In this document: positions 5,766-5,881 of the stretch, in pieces
How positions within the stretch are numbered: the first letter of the stretch is position 1
Layout of the letters: each line of letters starts with the position of its first letter
Source: an uncultured cyanobacterium
GTDB lineage: Bacteria; Cyanobacteriota; Cyanobacteriia; Cyanobacteriales; Geitlerinemataceae
Length of the DNA stretch: 5,881 bases
Reading direction: 5' to 3'
Assembly: GCA_937121005.1 (NCBI GenBank)
Contig: CAKZKB010000327.1
Location: forward strand, 1 to 5,881
The notes under the pieces: generated by a model
Told to the model about the DNA's origin: nothing
What the model saw: the letters and a program-made list of their open reading frames with translations, nothing else
The model's database searches: none
Translations under genes and position numbers: made by a program

Positions 5766-5881
5766 TTAACCACTAGCAAACCCAGTATAATGACGATACA
5801 TGGGCGGATCGAAACCGAGAACAATGTGCTCTTTCGGTACGCCTAACTCAACGAGTTCGTTGGCAATACCGATTTCCGTGC
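5766..5881 (-). CDS. xisI: XisI family protein, C-terminal 37 residues (partial)
   Basis: Reading leftward from the window edge gives 37 codons ending at the TAA complementary to 5766-5768. The chain begins TEIGIANELVELGVPKE, continues HIVLGFDPPMYRHYTGF and ends ASG. The pattern IA-x-ELV-x-x-GVPK-x-x-IVLGF-x-PP-x-x-R-x-[YH]TG[FY] is the conserved end of XisI, named for its role with XisH in controlling excision of the fdxN element in Anabaena. XisI and XisH homologues are numerous in cyanobacteria, including ones far from any such element, and what most do is unsettled. The full family protein is about 110 residues, so roughly two thirds lies to the right of the window. XisH is usually encoded next to it, on the N-terminal side, so it would be outside too. 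The stop codons of this gene and the sugar kinase are separated by one base. Confidence 0.85.
   Translation of the reverse strand, partial: TEIGIANELVELGVPKEHIVLGFDPPMYRHYTGFASG

Noticed and set aside
1..5881. tRNA, rRNA, CRISPR array or transposase gene
   Set aside because: I saw no cloverleaf with a CCA-type end, no regularly spaced repeats with unique spacers and no transposase motifs.

Overview
The window is cyanobacterial chromosomal DNA. The main evidence is the octamer GCGATCGC (HIP1), a cyanobacterial hallmark, which I count about 19 times by eye in 5.9 kb. Supporting evidence is a Ycf66-family gene, a DUF1802 gene, a XisI-family gene end and the G/C-rich palindromic repeats between genes. 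The DNA cannot name the species; a filamentous, repeat-rich cyanobacterium is my inference.

Layout. The left part has two leftward genes, ycf66 (24-638) and a DUF1802 protein (1089-1652), separated by 450 bp of gene-free, repeat-rich DNA. That gap holds a composite palindromic element, a 7-base tandem repeat, a duplicated 15-16 base motif and a HIP1-centred palindrome. A 65-bp divergent spacer separates the DUF1802 gene from a rightward three-gene cluster: aldo/keto reductase (1718-2683), TsaC/YrdC-type L-threonylcarbamoyladenylate synthase (2689-3273) and a ThiF/MoeB-type E1-like protein (3255-3905). These genes are 5 bp apart and then overlap by 19 bp, so they are very probably one operon. 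Next come a 250-bp repeat-bearing spacer, a small GNAT acetyltransferase (4156-4605), a 184-bp spacer with a two-hairpin mobile-type repeat, and a PfkB/fructokinase-like sugar kinase (4790-5764). The right edge holds the last 37 codons of a leftward XisI-family gene, whose stop codon lies one base from the kinase stop.

How the genes work together. The most suggestive link is between the t6A-forming YrdC-type enzyme and the E1-like adenylyltransferase, whose Shine-Dalgarno lies inside the YrdC coding sequence. In other bacteria an E1-like enzyme (TcdA) acts after t6A synthesis, but this one resembles MoeB/ThiF more than TcdA, so its substrate is open. The reductase, acetyltransferase and kinase look like ordinary metabolic genes. 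I see no tRNA, rRNA, CRISPR array, transposase or clearly new multi-gene system. The points most worth a second look are the XisI end, the TsaC/E1 pair and the intergenic repeats.
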